DNA of 64,000 bases. It comes from CAZRVH01 sp964608325 (GTDB taxonomy: Bacteria > Patescibacteriota > Gracilibacteria > Peribacterales > Peribacteraceae). Shown piece after piece: positions 8,670-16,396 of this stretch (its first letter is position 1; every line of letters starts with the position of its first letter). The stretch spans positions 7,170-71,169 of the forward strand of contig CAZSMX010000006.1 of assembly GCA_964608325.1 (NCBI GenBank). The letters are read 5' to 3'. The notes under the pieces were generated by a model, which did not search any database, was not told the DNA's origin, and saw only the letters and a program-made list of their open reading frames with translations. The translations under genes and the position numbers were made by a program.

Positions 8670-8751
8670 GGCTCTAGGGAAATACCTCATACTGTATTAA
8701 GGCATTGGTCAAGGTCTTTCCCATTCCCGTAAAAACACCAGCAATTTGCCC

Positions 8752-8780
8752 TTTACGGGGTGGGAATCACCGTTTACTAT
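8752..8780 (+). promoter_or_regulatory. internal promoter for rplO-secY part of the operon
   Basis: TTTACG (8752-8757), a 17-nt spacer and TACTAT (8775-8780) lie 24 nt before the rplO ATG. Because the cassette is on the other strand, the distal ribosomal genes need such a promoter; the match supports it. Confidence 0.6.
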
Positions 8781-8804
8781 GGCGCCCTCGAACACCCTTT
8801 TCCC

Positions 8805-9248
8805 ATGCTTCACAACCTCCGACCAGCATCCGGCTCCCGTCCTTCCAGAAAGCGCATTGCCCGCGGTAACAGCGGCGCAGGCGGTACGACCGCAGGACGC
8901 GGAACCAAAGGACAGCATTCCCGCACGGGAAAGGGTCGCAAGCACGGCTTTGAAGGAGGACAGGTTCCGCTGCTCCGCCGCCAGCCGAAGCTCGGCGGTT
9001 TCAAGCGCGATCGCCGCAAGGAATACGAAGTCGTGAACCTTTGGTCGTTGGAAGAGGTCCTTCCGGCCGGAACGTACACGATCGAAGATCTGCGCCAGAA
9101 GCGCCTGATCCGCAAGGGAAAGCTCGTGAAGATCCTCGCAGACGGCGAGATCTCCAAGAAGTTCGTCCTCGAAGCGCATGCCGCTTCGAAGAAGGCCAAG
9201 CAGATGCTTGAAAAGGCGGGCGGAACGCTCACCATTCTCCGCGACTAA
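8805..9248 (+). CDS. rplO: 50S ribosomal protein uL15
   Basis: uL15 is a late-assembly 50S protein. I chose the ATG at 8805 (MLHNLRPASGSRPSRKRIARG) because it gives the normal family N-terminus and a 147-residue product; an upstream in-frame GTG-type start at 8760 falls within the promoter. The glycine/arginine-rich N-terminal part (GNSGAGGTTAGRGTKGQHSR) and the globular C-terminus are typical. It is the first gene after the inserted cassette. secY follows by 11 nt. Confidence 0.97.
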   Translation: MLHNLRPASGSRPSRKRIARGNSGAGGTTAGRGTKGQHSRTGKGRKHGFEGGQVPLLRRQPKLGGFKRDRRKEYEVVNLWSLEEVLPAGTYTIEDLRQKRLIRKGKLVKILADGEISKKFVLEAHAASKKAKQMLEKAGGTLTILRD

Positions 9249-9259
9249 CCCCCACAGAC

Positions 9260-10543
9260 ATGTTCTCGTACTTGCGACAGATCTGGCATACGAAGGATCT
9301 CCGCCGACGCATTTTGATCACGGTCGGACTTCTGGTCGTATACCGTATTACGGCCCACACCCCCATCCCGGGCACCGATCCTCTGATTCTCCAGCAGTTC
9401 CTGGCATCGCGCGGAGCGGGTGGAATCCTTGGCGTGTTCGCTTCCCTCACGGGAGGAGCCGTCGACAATTTCTCGATCGCCCTGCTCGGTTTGTCCCCGT
9501 ATATCAACGCATCCATCGTCATCCAGCTCTGCACCGTTATCTTCCCGAAGCTTGAAGCCCTCAGTAAAGAGGGTATCCAGGGACAGCAGGCATTGAACCG
9601 CTACACGCGCTGGCTCGCGCTGCCGCTCGCATTCGTCCAGAGTTACGGATTCCTGCTCCTGATCGCCCAGCCGGGCACGGGAACGGGGCTTGTGGATCTG
9701 TCCTTCCCGAACGTTCTCCTTCCGATGCTTTTCGCGACGGTCGGTTCGCTGTTCATCATGTGGCTGGGCGAGATGATTTCCGAGAAGGGAATCGGCAATG
9801 GCATCTCCATGATCATCTTCGCAGGTATCGTTGCCAGCATCCCGACGAACATCGGAGCCCTCTTCATCGGGGGAACCGGCGTAGGGGGCCAGGCCGTTTT
9901 CTTCGGAATCCTGGCCATCGCCATGCTTATCGCCGTTGTGCTCTTCACCGATGCGCACCGCCTCGTTCCGCTGACGTACGCCAACCAGGGCGCCGGACGC
10001 GGAGTGGCCGGAAACCTCCCGATCCGCCTCAACCAGGCGGGCATGATCCCGATCATCTTCGCGGTCTCACTCATCACGCTGCCGGCTATCGCCGCCCAGT
10101 TCCTCCAGAATTCGCCGCGCTTCTCTGGAATCGCGTCTTTCATTACGACCCATTTGAATGCCAATAACCCGGGATGGGCCTACATCGTCGCCTACTTCGT
10201 TCTCGTCATCATCTTCACGTACTTCTACGTGTCCGTCACGTTCAAGCCTGCGGACCTTGCCGAGAGTATCCAGAAGAGAGGAGGATTCATTCCGGGAACG
10301 CGCCCGGGTGCCGCCACCGCGAGCATGCTCCAGAAGATCAGCAACCGCCTGAACCTGTGGGGCGGACTCTTCCTCGGCATCATCGCCATTATCCCGCTCG
10401 TGTTCACCAAGTTCACGGCGCTCGGCAGCTCCAGCCTGCTCATCTCCGGCTCCAGCCTCATCATCGTGGTGGGGGTGGTGATGGAACTCATCCGCCAGAT
10501 TAACGCGCAGATGCTCGCGCACGATTACGAGAAGTTGGTCTGA
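9260..10543 (+). CDS. secY: preprotein translocase channel subunit SecY
   Basis: SecY forms the protein-conducting channel in the cytoplasmic membrane. The 427-residue length fits, with ten hydrophobic segments expected. Family marks include TAHTPIPGTD in the first loop, the plug-region PYINASIVIQL, and the cytoplasmic loop with KPADLAESIQKRGGFIPGTRPG. It lies in its usual position after rplO and is read from the leader taacccccacagac, which has no Shine-Dalgarno sequence. Confidence 0.98.
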   Translation: MFSYLRQIWHTKDLRRRILITVGLLVVYRITAHTPIPGTDPLILQQFLASRGAGGILGVFASLTGGAVDNFSIALLGLSPYINASIVIQLCTVIFPKLEALSKEGIQGQQALNRYTRWLALPLAFVQSYGFLLLIAQPGTGTGLVDLSFPNVLLPMLFATVGSLFIMWLGEMISEKGIGNGISMIIFAGIVASIPTNIGALFIGGTGVGGQAVFFGILAIAMLIAVVLFTDAHRLVPLTYANQGAGRGVAGNLPIRLNQAGMIPIIFAVSLITLPAIAAQFLQNSPRFSGIASFITTHLNANNPGWAYIVAYFVLVIIFTYFYVSVTFKPADLAESIQKRGGFIPGTRPGAATASMLQKISNRLNLWGGLFLGIIAIIPLVFTKFTALGSSSLLISGSSLIIVVGVVMELIRQINAQMLAHDYEKLV

Positions 10544-10547
10544 TATC

Positions 10548-10578
10548 GTGAAAGACAAACCTCCGGTTTTTCTTTCAC
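10548..10578 (+). terminator. hairpin after secY, possible weak terminator
   Basis: GTGAAAGA pairs with TCTTTCAC and, inside it, AAACC with GGTTT around a 3-nt loop, giving a near-perfect stem. No uridine run follows, so this may be a processing or partial termination site between secY and the adenylate kinase gene. Confidence 0.4.
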
Positions 10579-10784
10579 GGGCTATCTTTTCGGCATGGAG
10601 CGTCTCCACTTCGGGCGTAGCCCTCGTTCGACGCGGTTCGTTTGATGATCGTCCATATGGAGTGTCACGGATGATGTGTCACACAACATATTGGATTCGC
10701 GAGCAGTTCACCTTTGCCAATGTGAAGCAGATTGTTCTGGACGGAGATAGCCGCGACCATTAGTCTCGCGTCTCCCTTCCATTC

Positions 10785-11339
10785 ATGGATCTCTCTCTGT
10801 TCGGTATCCAGGGCTGTGGCAAAGGAACGCACGCGAAGATCCTCGCCGCAGAATTCGATTATGATATTTTCGGCGCGGGATCCCAGCTGCGCAGGGTGGC
10901 AGCGCAGGACACGGACGTCGGTCGCATCGTGAAGCAACATACGGATGCGGGAGATCTCGTTCCCATCGAGATCACGATGGGCATCACCGCCGATTGGCTG
11001 AAGGAGCATGCTTCAAGAAAGGTCATTTTCGACGGCATTCCGCGCAGCATGGAACAGCTCGAGTATTTCAGCAAGATCGTTGAGGACTCCGGCCGCACGC
11101 TCATGGGCGTGCATATCGTGCTGAGCGAGGACGCCGCGTTCGACCGCATCATGAAGCGCGCGTCGGGACGCATCGACGACGCCACGGAGGGGTCCATCCG
11201 CCGCCGTCTCCAGATCTTCCGCGAGACGACGATGCCGGTGATCGAGTGGTACCGCGAGCGCGGCGCGATGGTCGACATAGACGGGGACGGCCCCATCGAG
11301 GAGGTCTACGCGAACATCAAAAAAGCGCTGGCACTCTGA
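10785..11339 (+). CDS. adk: adenylate kinase family protein (short form)
   Basis: It likely interconverts ATP+AMP and 2 ADP. At 184 residues it is a short form without a zinc LID. The P-loop is GIQGCGKGT (residues 7-15) instead of the usual GPPGAGKGT, and FDGIPRSMEQ replaces FDGFPRTxxQ. The catalytic Lys and Arg positions are kept. Its place between secY and map is the standard site of adk. A second, less similar homologue lies at 33250. Because of the changed P-loop, a different nucleotide preference is possible. Confidence 0.85.
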   Translation: MDLSLFGIQGCGKGTHAKILAAEFDYDIFGAGSQLRRVAAQDTDVGRIVKQHTDAGDLVPIEITMGITADWLKEHASRKVIFDGIPRSMEQLEYFSKIVEDSGRTLMGVHIVLSEDAAFDRIMKRASGRIDDATEGSIRRRLQIFRETTMPVIEWYRERGAMVDIDGDGPIEEVYANIKKALAL

Positions 11340-11403
11340 GACTTTCGCTTCCGTTAGCCATTTTAGACGGTAATTTGGCCTCCAAACCGGGTCCGTTTTG
11401 CTT

Positions 11404-11409
11404 TACAAT
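11404..11409 (+). promoter_or_regulatory. -10 box placing map on a leaderless mRNA
   Basis: TACAAT is followed by exactly six bases (gcccgc) and then the map ATG at 11416. Transcription would begin at or within a base or two of the start codon. The -35 is not convincing. Confidence 0.5.
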
Positions 11410-11415
11410 GCCCGC

Positions 11416-12162
11416 ATGTCCCAATGCCAGATTTTCCGGCCCGAAGAAATCGCCAGCGTCCGCCGCGCGGGCTCCATCCTGAAGGCCTGCCTGGAGATGC
11501 TTGCGAAGGAAGTGAAGCCGGGCATCACTACGGTGGAGCTCGACAAGCTCGCGGAGGACTTCATCCGCCACCATGGTGGGGAGCCTGCGTTCAAGGGCTA
11601 CCACAATTTCCCGGCTACGCTCTGCACGTCGGTGAACGACGAGTGCGTGCATGGCATCCCGAGTATGCGCGTGTTGGAGGAAGGGGACGTCGTGTCATTG
11701 GATTGCGGTGTGGTCGTCGACGAACTCTACACGGATGCCTGTATCACGGTGCCCGTCGGGCAGGTATCCAAGGATGCGCAGCGCTTGCTCACCGTCACGA
11801 AACAGGCCTTGGAGGACGCCGTTGCCGTCATCAAAGAAGGGGCGAGGGTAGGCGATATTTCCGCCACCATCCAGAAAACGGTGGAGGGCGGGGGATGCAC
11901 GCCGGTCCGTTCCCTTACGGGCCACGGTCTCGGACGCACGTTGCACCAATTTCCGGATATCCCGAATATCGGCAAGGCACACACCGGAGCCGCGCTCCCG
12001 GCTTGGACGGTCATCGCCATCGAACCCATCGTATCGCTCGGCAGCGGGGAAGTACGTGACGGAGGCGACGGTTGGACGTTGAATATTGCCGACGGATCCT
12101 TGGCCGCGCACTTCGAACATACGGTCCTGGTGACCCCGGATGGGTGCGAAGTCTTGGCATAA
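11416..12162 (+). CDS. map: methionine aminopeptidase type I
   Basis: It removes the initiator methionine from nascent proteins using two metal ions. The 248-residue protein shows the metal ligands in LDCGVVVDELYTDACITVPV, GHGLGRTLHQFPDIPN, AIEPIV and EHTVLV. I use the ATG at 11416 (MSQCQIFRPEE) because the -10 box overlaps the upstream in-frame start at 11398. It stands in its normal position between adk and infA. Confidence 0.96.
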   Translation: MSQCQIFRPEEIASVRRAGSILKACLEMLAKEVKPGITTVELDKLAEDFIRHHGGEPAFKGYHNFPATLCTSVNDECVHGIPSMRVLEEGDVVSLDCGVVVDELYTDACITVPVGQVSKDAQRLLTVTKQALEDAVAVIKEGARVGDISATIQKTVEGGGCTPVRSLTGHGLGRTLHQFPDIPNIGKAHTGAALPAWTVIAIEPIVSLGSGEVRDGGDGWTLNIADGSLAAHFEHTVLVTPDGCEVLA

Positions 12163-12199
12163 GACACAACCCATTGTGAAGCGAGTATATTTGGCAATA

Positions 12200-12230
12200 A
12201 GACATGAATTCCTGTCCAGAACGCATGTCT
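12200..12230. repeat. inverted repeat in the map-infA spacer
   Basis: AGACATG (12200-12206) and CATGTCT (12224-12230) are separated by 17 nt. The surrounding spacer (12163-12386) is strikingly AT-rich from about 12238 to 12300 compared with the operon. No gene is seen here; it may hold a promoter or control site for infA. Confidence 0.4.
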
Positions 12231-12386
12231 GGTTTACTTGGTAATTATATATTAATAAAACATTTTCAGAATATTGCAATACAAAGTGGCAAATATCCCG
12301 TAAAAATGGTCCCCAGGCCTTGCTGGAGGCCTCTTCGCTCTGTAGGATTGCGCGGCTTTTCGCACCGTTTTTCCCTTTATTCTTCT

Positions 12387-12671
12387 GTGTCCAAGGATGT
12401 AATTGAGCTCATGGGTGTGGTGGAAGAAACCTTCCCCAATGCCACCTTCCGCGTCAAAATTCTGAGTCCTGAAGCGAAAGATCACGAGCTCCACTGTCAC
12501 CTGGCCGGACGCATGCGCGTCAACCGGGTCCGCATCCTCCCCGGAGACAAGGTAAGGGTTGAAATGACGCCGTACGATTTGCAAAAGGGACGCATCACGT
12601 ACAGATTCCGTTCGGATGCACCCCTGGATTCTTCCGGTTCCCCCATTCAGCCTTCCCAGCCCGCATCATGA
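12387..12671 (+). CDS. infA: translation initiation factor IF-1
   Basis: IF-1 occupies the 30S A site during initiation. From the GTG at 12387 the product starts VSKDVIELMGVVEETFPNA, which aligns with the family N-terminus, and continues with RMRVNRVRILPGDKVRVE and PYDLQKGRITYRF. The longer frame back to 12204 adds 61 residues unlike IF-1 and is rejected. The 94-residue protein has an extra Ser/Pro-rich tail of about 20 residues. Its TGA overlaps the rpmJ ATG. Confidence 0.93.
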   Translation: MSKDVIELMGVVEETFPNATFRVKILSPEAKDHELHCHLAGRMRVNRVRILPGDKVRVEMTPYDLQKGRITYRFRSDAPLDSSGSPIQPSQPAS

Positions 12672-12796
12672 AAGTTCGCGCTTCCGTCAAAAAGATTTGC
12701 AAGGATTGCTTCACCTTCCGCCGCAGAAATGGGGCGGGCAAGGTCGTGATCCGCAACGGCTGCAAGAATCCCAAGCACAAGCAGCGCCAGGGCTGA
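12668..12796 (+). CDS. rpmJ: 50S ribosomal protein bL36
   Basis: This 42-residue protein begins MKVRASVKKICKDCFTFRR and carries the zinc ligands C11, C14, C32 and H37 (CKDC ... CKNPKH). It is about four residues longer than the standard 38. The ATG overlaps the infA stop (ATGA), so it is translationally coupled. Confidence 0.95.
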   Translation: MKVRASVKKICKDCFTFRRRNGAGKVVIRNGCKNPKHKQRQG

Positions 12797-12836
12797 TTCC
12801 TCTTTTGATTTTCCTTTTCAGTTTTCCTTCTCTCCT

Positions 12837-13217
12837 ATGGTTCGTATCTCCGGAGTCGTCCTCCCCGGCCACAAGAATATCGACATCGCGCTGACGTCCA
12901 TCAAGGGCATCGGCCGTCCGTTGGCTGGACGCATCGTCAAAGAGCTCAAGATCGACGCCGCCACGAAAGCGGACAAGATCACCGAGGAGCAGGAAGCACG
13001 CCTTCGCACCCGCATCGAGCAGGAAGTGACGGAGGGAGAGCTGACGCGCAAGGTGTCGCTCGACGTGAAGCGCCTCCAGGACATCGGAACGTGGCGCGGC
13101 ATGCGTCACCGCAAGAAGCTCCCGGTGCGCGGACAGACGTCCCGCCGCAACGCCCGCACGAAGCGCGGCAAGCGCAAGACGGGTTCCTCGGGCCGCACGA
13201 CCCTGACCAAGACCTAA
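12837..13217 (+). CDS. rpsM: 30S ribosomal protein uS13
   Basis: uS13 contacts the P-site tRNA and forms intersubunit bridges. The 126-residue product starts MVRISGVVLPGHKNIDIALTS and ends with the basic RGQTSRRNARTKRGKRKT tail. It heads the alpha operon part (rpsM-rpsK-rpsD-rpoA-rplQ). The leader is a run of C and T (ttttccttctctcct). Confidence 0.98.
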   Translation: MVRISGVVLPGHKNIDIALTSIKGIGRPLAGRIVKELKIDAATKADKITEEQEARLRTRIEQEVTEGELTRKVSLDVKRLQDIGTWRGMRHRKKLPVRGQTSRRNARTKRGKRKTGSSGRTTLTKT

Positions 13218-13230
13218 ACCTCCTTCTTCC

Positions 13231-13263
13231 AAATCCTAACCCTAGCCCTAACCCTATTCTCCC
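13231..13263 (+). repeat. telomere-like CCCTAA repeat in rpsK leader
   Basis: The spacer contains atcctaaccctagccctaac followed by cctattctccc directly before the rpsK ATG: three to four CCCTA units and no purine tract. Confidence 0.88.
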
Positions 13264-13722
13264 ATGGCTGAAACGACCACTCCCGCCGCCACTCCCTCCG
13301 TTACGGACCTTCTCGGTTCGGATACGGCAGCAGCTGCAGCAGCCCCCAAGACCCGCCGCAAGAAAGTGAAGCGCAGCATCAAGAACGCTCGCGTTTGCAT
13401 TCACGCAGGCGAGAACAACACGATCGTGACGATTACGGACATGGAAGGAAACACGCTCGCATGGGCCAGCTCCGGTTCCTCCGGTTTCGAAGGAACGCGC
13501 AAGTCCACGCCGTACTCCTCCAAGGTCGCCGCCGAGAACGCGGTCGCCAAGGTCGCCGGTTACGGCATCGAGTCGGTTACGGTGGAAGTGAAGGGCCTCG
13601 GCCCCGGACGCGAGCAGAGCATCCGCGGCCTCCAGGCTGCCGGCCTCAACCTCGACGCCATCATCGACGTCACGCCCATCCCGCACGGAGGCTGCCGTCC
13701 GTCCCGCCGCCGCCGCGTCTAA
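13264..13722 (+). CDS. rpsK: 30S ribosomal protein uS11
   Basis: uS11 forms the platform of the 30S subunit. The 152-residue protein has a non-conserved Ala/Thr-rich N-terminal extension of about 30 residues. The family core then starts around AHIHAG-equivalent VCIHAGENNTIVTITD and ends DVTPIPHGGCRPSRRRRV. It lies between rpsM and rpsD as usual. Confidence 0.98.
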   Translation: MAETTTPAATPSVTDLLGSDTAAAAAAPKTRRKKVKRSIKNARVCIHAGENNTIVTITDMEGNTLAWASSGSSGFEGTRKSTPYSSKVAAENAVAKVAGYGIESVTVEVKGLGPGREQSIRGLQAAGLNLDAIIDVTPIPHGGCRPSRRRRV

Positions 13723-13729
13723 TCCTCAA

Positions 13730-13761
13730 CTCCCCCTAGCCCCAACCCTAACCCTAACCCT
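13730..13761 (+). repeat. strongest telomere-like (CCCTAA)n repeat, in rpsD leader
   Basis: The sequence ctagccccaaccctaaccct is followed by aaccct and the ATG. It has three exact tandem ACCCTA units plus two degenerate ones. The opposite strand reads (TTAGGG)n, the vertebrate telomere unit, with five G-tracts that could form a quadruplex. Confidence 0.92.
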
Positions 13762-14379
13762 ATGAAGTATACCGGTCCCAAAGCACGCAAAGTCCGCCGC
13801 CTCGGCATGAACCTCTACGGAAGCGACAAGTATGATCGCATCCTGACGAAGAAGCCGTACGGTCCGGGCAAGAGCCCCAAGACGCGTTCCGGCCGCGACA
13901 GCGAATACGCCAAGCAGCTGAAGGAGAAGCAGAAGGCCCGCGATATCTACGGCCTCTCGGAGAAGCAGTTCCGCCGCCTCTACAGCGACGCCATCAAGTC
14001 CAAGGGCCGCACGGGAGACACGCTCCAGCAGCTCCTTGAGCAGCGCCTCGACAACGCCATTTTCCGCGCCGGATTCGCCATGACGCGTTTCCAGTCCCGC
14101 CAGTTCGCGGGTCACGGCCTGTTCCTCGTGGACGGCCAGCGCGTGACGTCGCCGAGCTACCGCCTCAAGCCGGGCCAGGTGATCACGGTCCGCCCCAAGG
14201 CGAAGGATTCCCCGGTCTTCGCCGGAATCCGCGAGCGCAACAGCAAGTACCTCGCGCCGAAGTGGCTCAAGGCCGACAGCGACAAGCTCTCCGCCGAAGT
14301 GGTGGCCGTTCCCACCGCGCAGGACGCAGAGCAGGCCGTCGATATGCGTCTCGTCATCGAGTTCTACTCACGCAACTAA
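13762..14379 (+). CDS. rpsD: 30S ribosomal protein uS4
   Basis: uS4 nucleates 30S assembly and in many bacteria regulates this operon. The 205-residue length is normal. It starts MKYTGPKARKVRRLGMNLYG, and the S4 RNA-binding domain (LEQRLDNAIFRAGFAMTRFQSR) is at about 93-115. No N-terminal zinc cysteines are present (the C- form). The ATG directly follows the CCCTAA repeat. Confidence 0.98.
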   Translation: MKYTGPKARKVRRLGMNLYGSDKYDRILTKKPYGPGKSPKTRSGRDSEYAKQLKEKQKARDIYGLSEKQFRRLYSDAIKSKGRTGDTLQQLLEQRLDNAIFRAGFAMTRFQSRQFAGHGLFLVDGQRVTSPSYRLKPGQVITVRPKAKDSPVFAGIRERNSKYLAPKWLKADSDKLSAEVVAVPTAQDAEQAVDMRLVIEFYSRN

Positions 14380-14443
14380 TTTTTCTTCCCTGCACCCGTA
14401 TGGTGCGGGGTATTCTCCTTTTTTCCTCTTCCTTCCATCCATT

Positions 14444-15445
14444 ATGCACATTATTCAGGAAGAAATCGGATTGCCAGTCTTCAGCACCCAGAAGGGCGCC
14501 AAAGGTGACGATTCGCATAAGATCTTCACCATTTCGCCGCTCCCTCCGGGATTCGCGATGACCCTCGGCAATGCGTTGCGCCGCGCGCTGCTTTCCAGTT
14601 TGCCCGGTGCCGCAGTCAGTTCGATTCGCATCCAGGGTGTGCAGCACGAGTACACGACCATCAAGGGCGTGAAGGAGAGCGTCGTCGATATCATGTTGAA
14701 CCTCAAGCAGCTGAAGCTTCGCAAGCACAGCAAGGACGCCGAGGTCATCACGCTCGACATCAAGGGTCCGAAGGATGTCACGGCACGCGACCTCAAGGTC
14801 TCGTCCGATATCGAAGTCCTGAACCCGGATCTCCCGTTGTTCACCATTGAGAAGGGCGGTTCCGTCGAGATGCAGATCACGGTGGAGAAGGACGTCGGAT
14901 TCGAAGTCGCCACCGAACGCAACAAGTTGCACCATGAACCGGGCCTCATCTACCTCGATGCGGTCTACAGCCCGGTCGAGAAGGTCCGCTTCGATGTCGA
15001 GCTCGCCCGTGTCGGTCAGCGCACCAACCTCGAGAAGCTCGTCCTGGAAGTCCAGACGAACGGATCCCTCAACGCCGAGGAAGCCGTCCAGTTCGCTTCC
15101 CAGCTCCTCCAGAGCTACTTCAAGTACTTCGGTTCCGACCAGAAGACGGTCGAGCCGGAATTCATGGCAGACTTCTCCCGCGCGTCCGTCCAGCAGATGG
15201 AAGACATGTCCGGCGGAGGCGCCGTCCCGGTGAAGGAAAGCTACACCCCGATCGAAATCCTCAACCTCAGCCCGCGCACCCTGAACGCCCTTATCAACGC
15301 AGGCGTCGGTTCCATCGAGCAGCTCACGAAGTGCACGGAATCCATGCTGAGCAACTTCCGCGGATTCGGCGCAAAGGCCCTGGATGAGGTCAAAGCGACC
15401 CTTGCGACCCGCGGCCTGACCCTGGGTTCCGAGTCCGAAGAATAA
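14444..15445 (+). CDS. rpoA: RNA polymerase alpha subunit
   Basis: Alpha dimerises to start RNA polymerase assembly, and its C-terminal domain contacts promoters and activators. The 333-residue product has an N-terminal domain with GFAMTLGNALRRALLSSLPGAAV and a C-terminal helix-hairpin-helix domain (LNLSPRTLNALINAGVGSIEQL). The leader is pyrimidine-rich. Gene order rpsD-rpoA-rplQ is canonical. Confidence 0.98.
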   Translation: MHIIQEEIGLPVFSTQKGAKGDDSHKIFTISPLPPGFAMTLGNALRRALLSSLPGAAVSSIRIQGVQHEYTTIKGVKESVVDIMLNLKQLKLRKHSKDAEVITLDIKGPKDVTARDLKVSSDIEVLNPDLPLFTIEKGGSVEMQITVEKDVGFEVATERNKLHHEPGLIYLDAVYSPVEKVRFDVELARVGQRTNLEKLVLEVQTNGSLNAEEAVQFASQLLQSYFKYFGSDQKTVEPEFMADFSRASVQQMEDMSGGGAVPVKESYTPIEILNLSPRTLNALINAGVGSIEQLTKCTESMLSNFRGFGAKALDEVKATLATRGLTLGSESEE

Positions 15446-15513
15446 GCTTGTTTTCGACCCCGGTTTTCCCTATTCTCCCCGCCCCGAGCGAAATTCCCTA
15501 TTAGCCCCGACCA

Positions 15514-15963
15514 ATGCGTCACCAGCACTCCAAAGCAGAGCTCAACCTGAAACTCAACCACGCCCGTCTCCTGACGAGGAACCTGGCCACGTCCTTGATC
15601 CTCTACGAGTCCATCCGCACGACGAAGTCGCGCGCACGCGTGGTCCAGCCCATCGTCGATCGTCTCATCACGATCGCCAAGAAGAAGCAGGGACAGCAGG
15701 CCATCCGCGCGATCAACGCCGTGGTGACCGATCTCAACGCATCCAGGAAGCTCATGGAAGTTCTGGCCAAGCGCTACGCTTCCCGCCCGTCCGGATTCTC
15801 CAAGGCCAAGCCGGCCGGAGCCCGCAAGGGTGACGGAGCCGCGCTCGTGGACCTCATGCTCATCGACGCGGAAACGCGTGCAGTCGCCGAGCCGAAGAAG
15901 GAGAAGAAGGCGGCCGCTCCCAAGAAAGCAGCATCCAAGAAAGCTACCACCTCCGAATCATGA
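15514..15963 (+). CDS. rplQ: 50S ribosomal protein bL17 with Lys/Ala-rich tail
   Basis: bL17 surrounds the exit tunnel. The core is clear (MRHQHSKAELNLKLNHARLLTRNLATSLILYESIRTT in pieces), and the 149-residue length includes a non-conserved tail rich in Lys and Ala from about residue 125. The stop overlaps the rplM start (ATGA). Confidence 0.97.
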   Translation: MRHQHSKAELNLKLNHARLLTRNLATSLILYESIRTTKSRARVVQPIVDRLITIAKKKQGQQAIRAINAVVTDLNASRKLMEVLAKRYASRPSGFSKAKPAGARKGDGAALVDLMLIDAETRAVAEPKKEKKAAAPKKAASKKATTSES

Positions 15964-16394
15964 AGACGACGACCGTTCCAGTATCGGCGCCCAAGTGGCA
16001 CATCATCGACGCCGAAGGCCAGTCGATCGGTAAGATCGCCGTGAAGGCCGCCATGGTCATCCGTGGCAAGCACAAGGCCACGTTCTCCCCTCACCAGCTG
16101 TGCGGAGACCACGTCATTGTGATCAATGCGGAGAAGGTGAAGCTTCCGCCGAAGAAAGGTCTGCGCAAGGTCTACCACCGCCACACCGGTTTCCCCGGAA
16201 ACATGAAGCATGCGAACCTGACGCAGATGCTTGAGAAGAAGCCGACCTACGTTATCGAGAACGCCGTCAAAGGAATGCTTGAGGCCAACCGCCTCCGCCA
16301 GCAGATGGTGAAGCGCCTCCACGTCTTCGTGGGAGCAGAGCATCCCTACAACGCACAGCAGCCCACTCCTCTCACCCTCATCCGCACCAAGTAA
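15960..16394 (+). CDS. rplM: 50S ribosomal protein uL13
   Basis: uL13 is an early 50S assembly protein. The 144-residue sequence contains KWHIIDAEGQSIGKIAVKAA near the N-terminus and RLHVFVGAEHPYNAQQP at the end. It is coupled to rplQ by ATGA and followed by rpsI after 2 nt. rplM-rpsI placed directly after rplQ is common in compact genomes. Confidence 0.98.
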   Translation: MKTTTVPVSAPKWHIIDAEGQSIGKIAVKAAMVIRGKHKATFSPHQLCGDHVIVINAEKVKLPPKKGLRKVYHRHTGFPGNMKHANLTQMLEKKPTYVIENAVKGMLEANRLRQQMVKRLHVFVGAEHPYNAQQPTPLTLIRTK

Positions 16395-16396
16395 TC

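Noticed and set aside
10548..10763. 71-aa frame after secY
   Set aside because: It overlaps the post-secY hairpin, has no recognisable features, and lies in an intergenic spacer.
12204..12386. 61-residue N-terminal extension of infA
   Set aside because: Not similar to IF-1, AT-rich spacer composition, and the GTG at 12387 gives the exact family N-terminus.
13730..13761. Eukaryotic contamination as source of the CCCTAA repeat
   Set aside because: The repeat lies between intact bacterial rpsK and rpsD genes and recurs in three other leaders of the same operon, so it belongs to this genome.
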